Assembly (NCBI GenBank): GCA_024529925.1
Contig: JAFEUB010000065.1
Coordinates: forward strand, 3,326,001-3,390,000
Length of the DNA stretch: 64,000 bases
Source: Ophthalmolycus amberensis
Taxonomy: Eukaryota > Chordata > Actinopteri > Perciformes > Zoarcidae
Reading direction: 5' to 3'
The translations under genes and the position numbers were made by a program. Below, in pieces: positions 62,720 to 64,000 of this stretch (position 1 is the stretch's first letter; the number at the start of each line of letters is the position of its first letter). Under the pieces are notes generated by a model, which worked only from the letters and a program-made list of their open reading frames with translations, searched no databases and was not told the origin of the DNA.

Positions 62720-63368
62720 TGTTCTGAAGAGTCCTGCATATGTACTCTCGTGGTGGTTCAACACATCTTCACAGGGGTTCATTTTAACTCGCTAACCCTG
62801 ACTCGGGATTATTTCAGGTTCCATCAGCGCTAATGAAATGATTTGCTTGACTTGTACCTGCCAGATTCACTTCCCCAAAGCAATATTCACCCGAAATAAA
62901 ATGTAAAAAGTTTGAAAGCTTTTGAGTTGTTTTTCACTCATGATTATCCAAAATGGATAATAGAGTTCCTTTGTCCACACAATTTAGTTGGAAGTGTAAT
63001 TATTGTTTTCTCATCATCTAGCAACCACCAAAATACTTTAAAAATAATAAACTTTACTTCATGTTAGTAAAGCATATTTTTGTTACTATCGTCCCCAAAC
63101 ATTTTTTTCAGGAGATAATTTAATGTCCTTGCGTGTGTGATAGAGAAAAAAAGAGTGTTTGAAGTTTGTTTTGACACCTTGAGAAAATTAAAGCCAATTT
63201 CTGTCTTTGGAACATGTTTGTTTGTGTCAGGGAAGAGAAAGAGAATAAAAGAGGCCGGGTGAGTTTCTGGAGCTCTGAAACTTAATTCGTGAGCTGTTCT
63301 GGTGACAGTTCCAGCAATGGACTGGGCAGTTCTAATCTCATGTTTTTCTTTTAACCTGTGTGTTTCAG

Positions 63369-63512
63369 GGTGAAGCTGAAGGACGGGGTGGCGTTTCTGG
63401 GAGCTAGAGCCAGTAACCCTGTTGTATGGACGGTGAGTCAGGATGTCAGAAGCGAAGGTCACAGGGTTGTGACCCTCCACTGTCGGAGGAAGGAGAACAG
63501 TTTCAGTCAAAG
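63369..63512 (+). CDS. tmem132 (paralogue unresolved): TMEM132-family protein, next exon (probably exon 3)
   Basis: This 144-bp exon encodes about 48 residues beginning VKLKDGV and ending NSFSQ, matching the TMEM132 segment just after the FTLR at the end of the preceding exon. The upstream exon ends with AG, and the G at 63369 completes an Arg codon, giving FTLR-VKLKDG in frame across a 27.9-kb intron. The acceptor is TGTGTTTCAG and the donor is AAAG|GTACGT. Both flanking introns are phase 2, so the exon is symmetric and could be skipped without a frameshift. It contains one cysteine, in TLHCRRK. The rest of the gene, including the remaining ectodomain, the transmembrane segment and the cytoplasmic tail, lies beyond the window. 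Confidence 0.93.
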
Positions 63513-64000
63513 GTACGTCCGACTCCCTCCTTCTACGGGACTAATCAATGTGTGAATGAAATATGAAGTGGACACCCTGATGAACAACCAGAAAGCAGCA
63601 GCGCACTTGTTCATTTCTCTGACAGGTGTCGGTAGAGAGTGATTGCAAAGAGGGAGGATGAAAGAGGACATGACTCAGCATCTGAAGCATTCAATGGCAC
63701 TGCCAGCCACAAAGTTCCCCAGCGACTCCCAAGTGTAGAAACTAAAATGTATTGTTTGAGCAACACTGCGTTGCCTCTTGCTTGCACTTAAAGGTGCAGT
63801 TTGTAGGATTTAGATGGATCTATTGGCAGAAACGTAATACAATAATCATAACTATGTTTTTATTGGTGGTTTGATAACATAGAAGGAGCTGCCCATATCT
63901 ACACAGGGAGCGGGTCTTCTTCACGGAATCGGCCATGTTCCACCGCGATGTTTCTGTAGCCCAGAGGGGACAGACCAAACAGGCAGTGTGTAGCCTGATA
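63513..64000 (+). other. Start of TMEM132 intron 3, truncated by the window edge
   Basis: The intron starts with the donor GTACGT after the 144-bp exon and continues to the window end without an acceptor followed by a family-like frame. From about 63790 it runs into a dispersed teleost repeat described separately. Confidence 0.85.
63790..64000 (+). repeat. Dispersed teleost repeat family 5, truncated by the window end
   Basis: It starts AAAGGTGCAGTTTGTAGGAT, then GATCTATTGGCAGAAACG, TATCTACACAGGGAGCGGGT and CGGCCATGTTCCACCGC, and continues to the window edge. This phrase order is very common in teleost introns and UTRs. It lies in the intron after the 144-bp TMEM132 exon. Confidence 0.75.

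Larger units (their letters stand above)
35442..63368 (+). other. 27.9-kb TMEM132 intron 2
   Basis: This intron is bounded by GTGAGT and TTTCAG and joins two phase-2 exons exactly. It contains an (AT)34 tract, CT tracts, at least ten long poly(C) or poly(G) runs, copies of several dispersed teleost repeats, a tRNA-derived SINE relic, a probable degenerate hAT and a 19-bp-stem hairpin. The parts at 36450-37980, 38340-40440, 40680-43000, 44000-48730, 49300-50130, 51750-53240, 55290-58090 and 58370-61880 show no convincing gene, only unique-looking DNA, simple repeats and chance open frames. Confidence 0.9.

Overview
The window reads as intron-rich euchromatic DNA from a ray-finned fish, probably a percomorph teleost. 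The only convincing protein-coding sequence is two spliced exons of one plus-strand gene of the TMEM132 family, which encodes single-pass neural membrane glycoproteins. Everything else looks intronic and is dominated by simple repeats, transposon relics and short dispersed repeats that I recognise as teleost-type. Coding DNA is about 1.08 kb of 64 kb.

Gene layout: the first 34.5 kb is the 3' part of an intron, probably intron 1, because the signal-peptide exon is not in the window. A 940-bp exon (34502-35441) carries the TMEM132 N-terminal ectodomain. It is followed by a 27.9-kb intron (35442-63368), a 144-bp exon (63369-63512), and the first ~490 bp of the next intron. All four splice sites are canonical and the frame joins exactly across the 28-kb intron. 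The paralogue (B, C or D type) cannot be settled from these exons.

Mobile elements: two non-autonomous hAT elements are complete, each with matching terminal inverted repeats and a perfect 8-bp target-site duplication: 5104-6565 (TSD GCTGCAGT) and 32850-33420 (TSD GTCTTAAT). The first has an internal 31-bp-arm inverted repeat, a perfect CRE palindrome and a 13-copy, indel-free 28-bp minisatellite. A degenerate hAT-like element probably lies at about 53745-54745. A tRNA-derived SINE relic in minus orientation lies at about 50158-50297. Several dispersed families occur more than once inside the window.

The most unusual block is 14916-16885. It consists of a 90-bp tandem repeat, a 21-bp tandem repeat, a 200-bp purine tract, a CpG-rich segment, and two 150-bp direct repeats bracketing a TATA-containing spacer. 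It abuts a ~290-bp second copy of sequence also found at 12074-12381. An open frame runs through the in-frame repeats, but its openness can be explained by composition. I did not recognise this composite as a named element.

No rRNA, tRNA, CRISPR, operon or prokaryotic features are present. Nearly all short open frames in the window are chance or repeat-driven.
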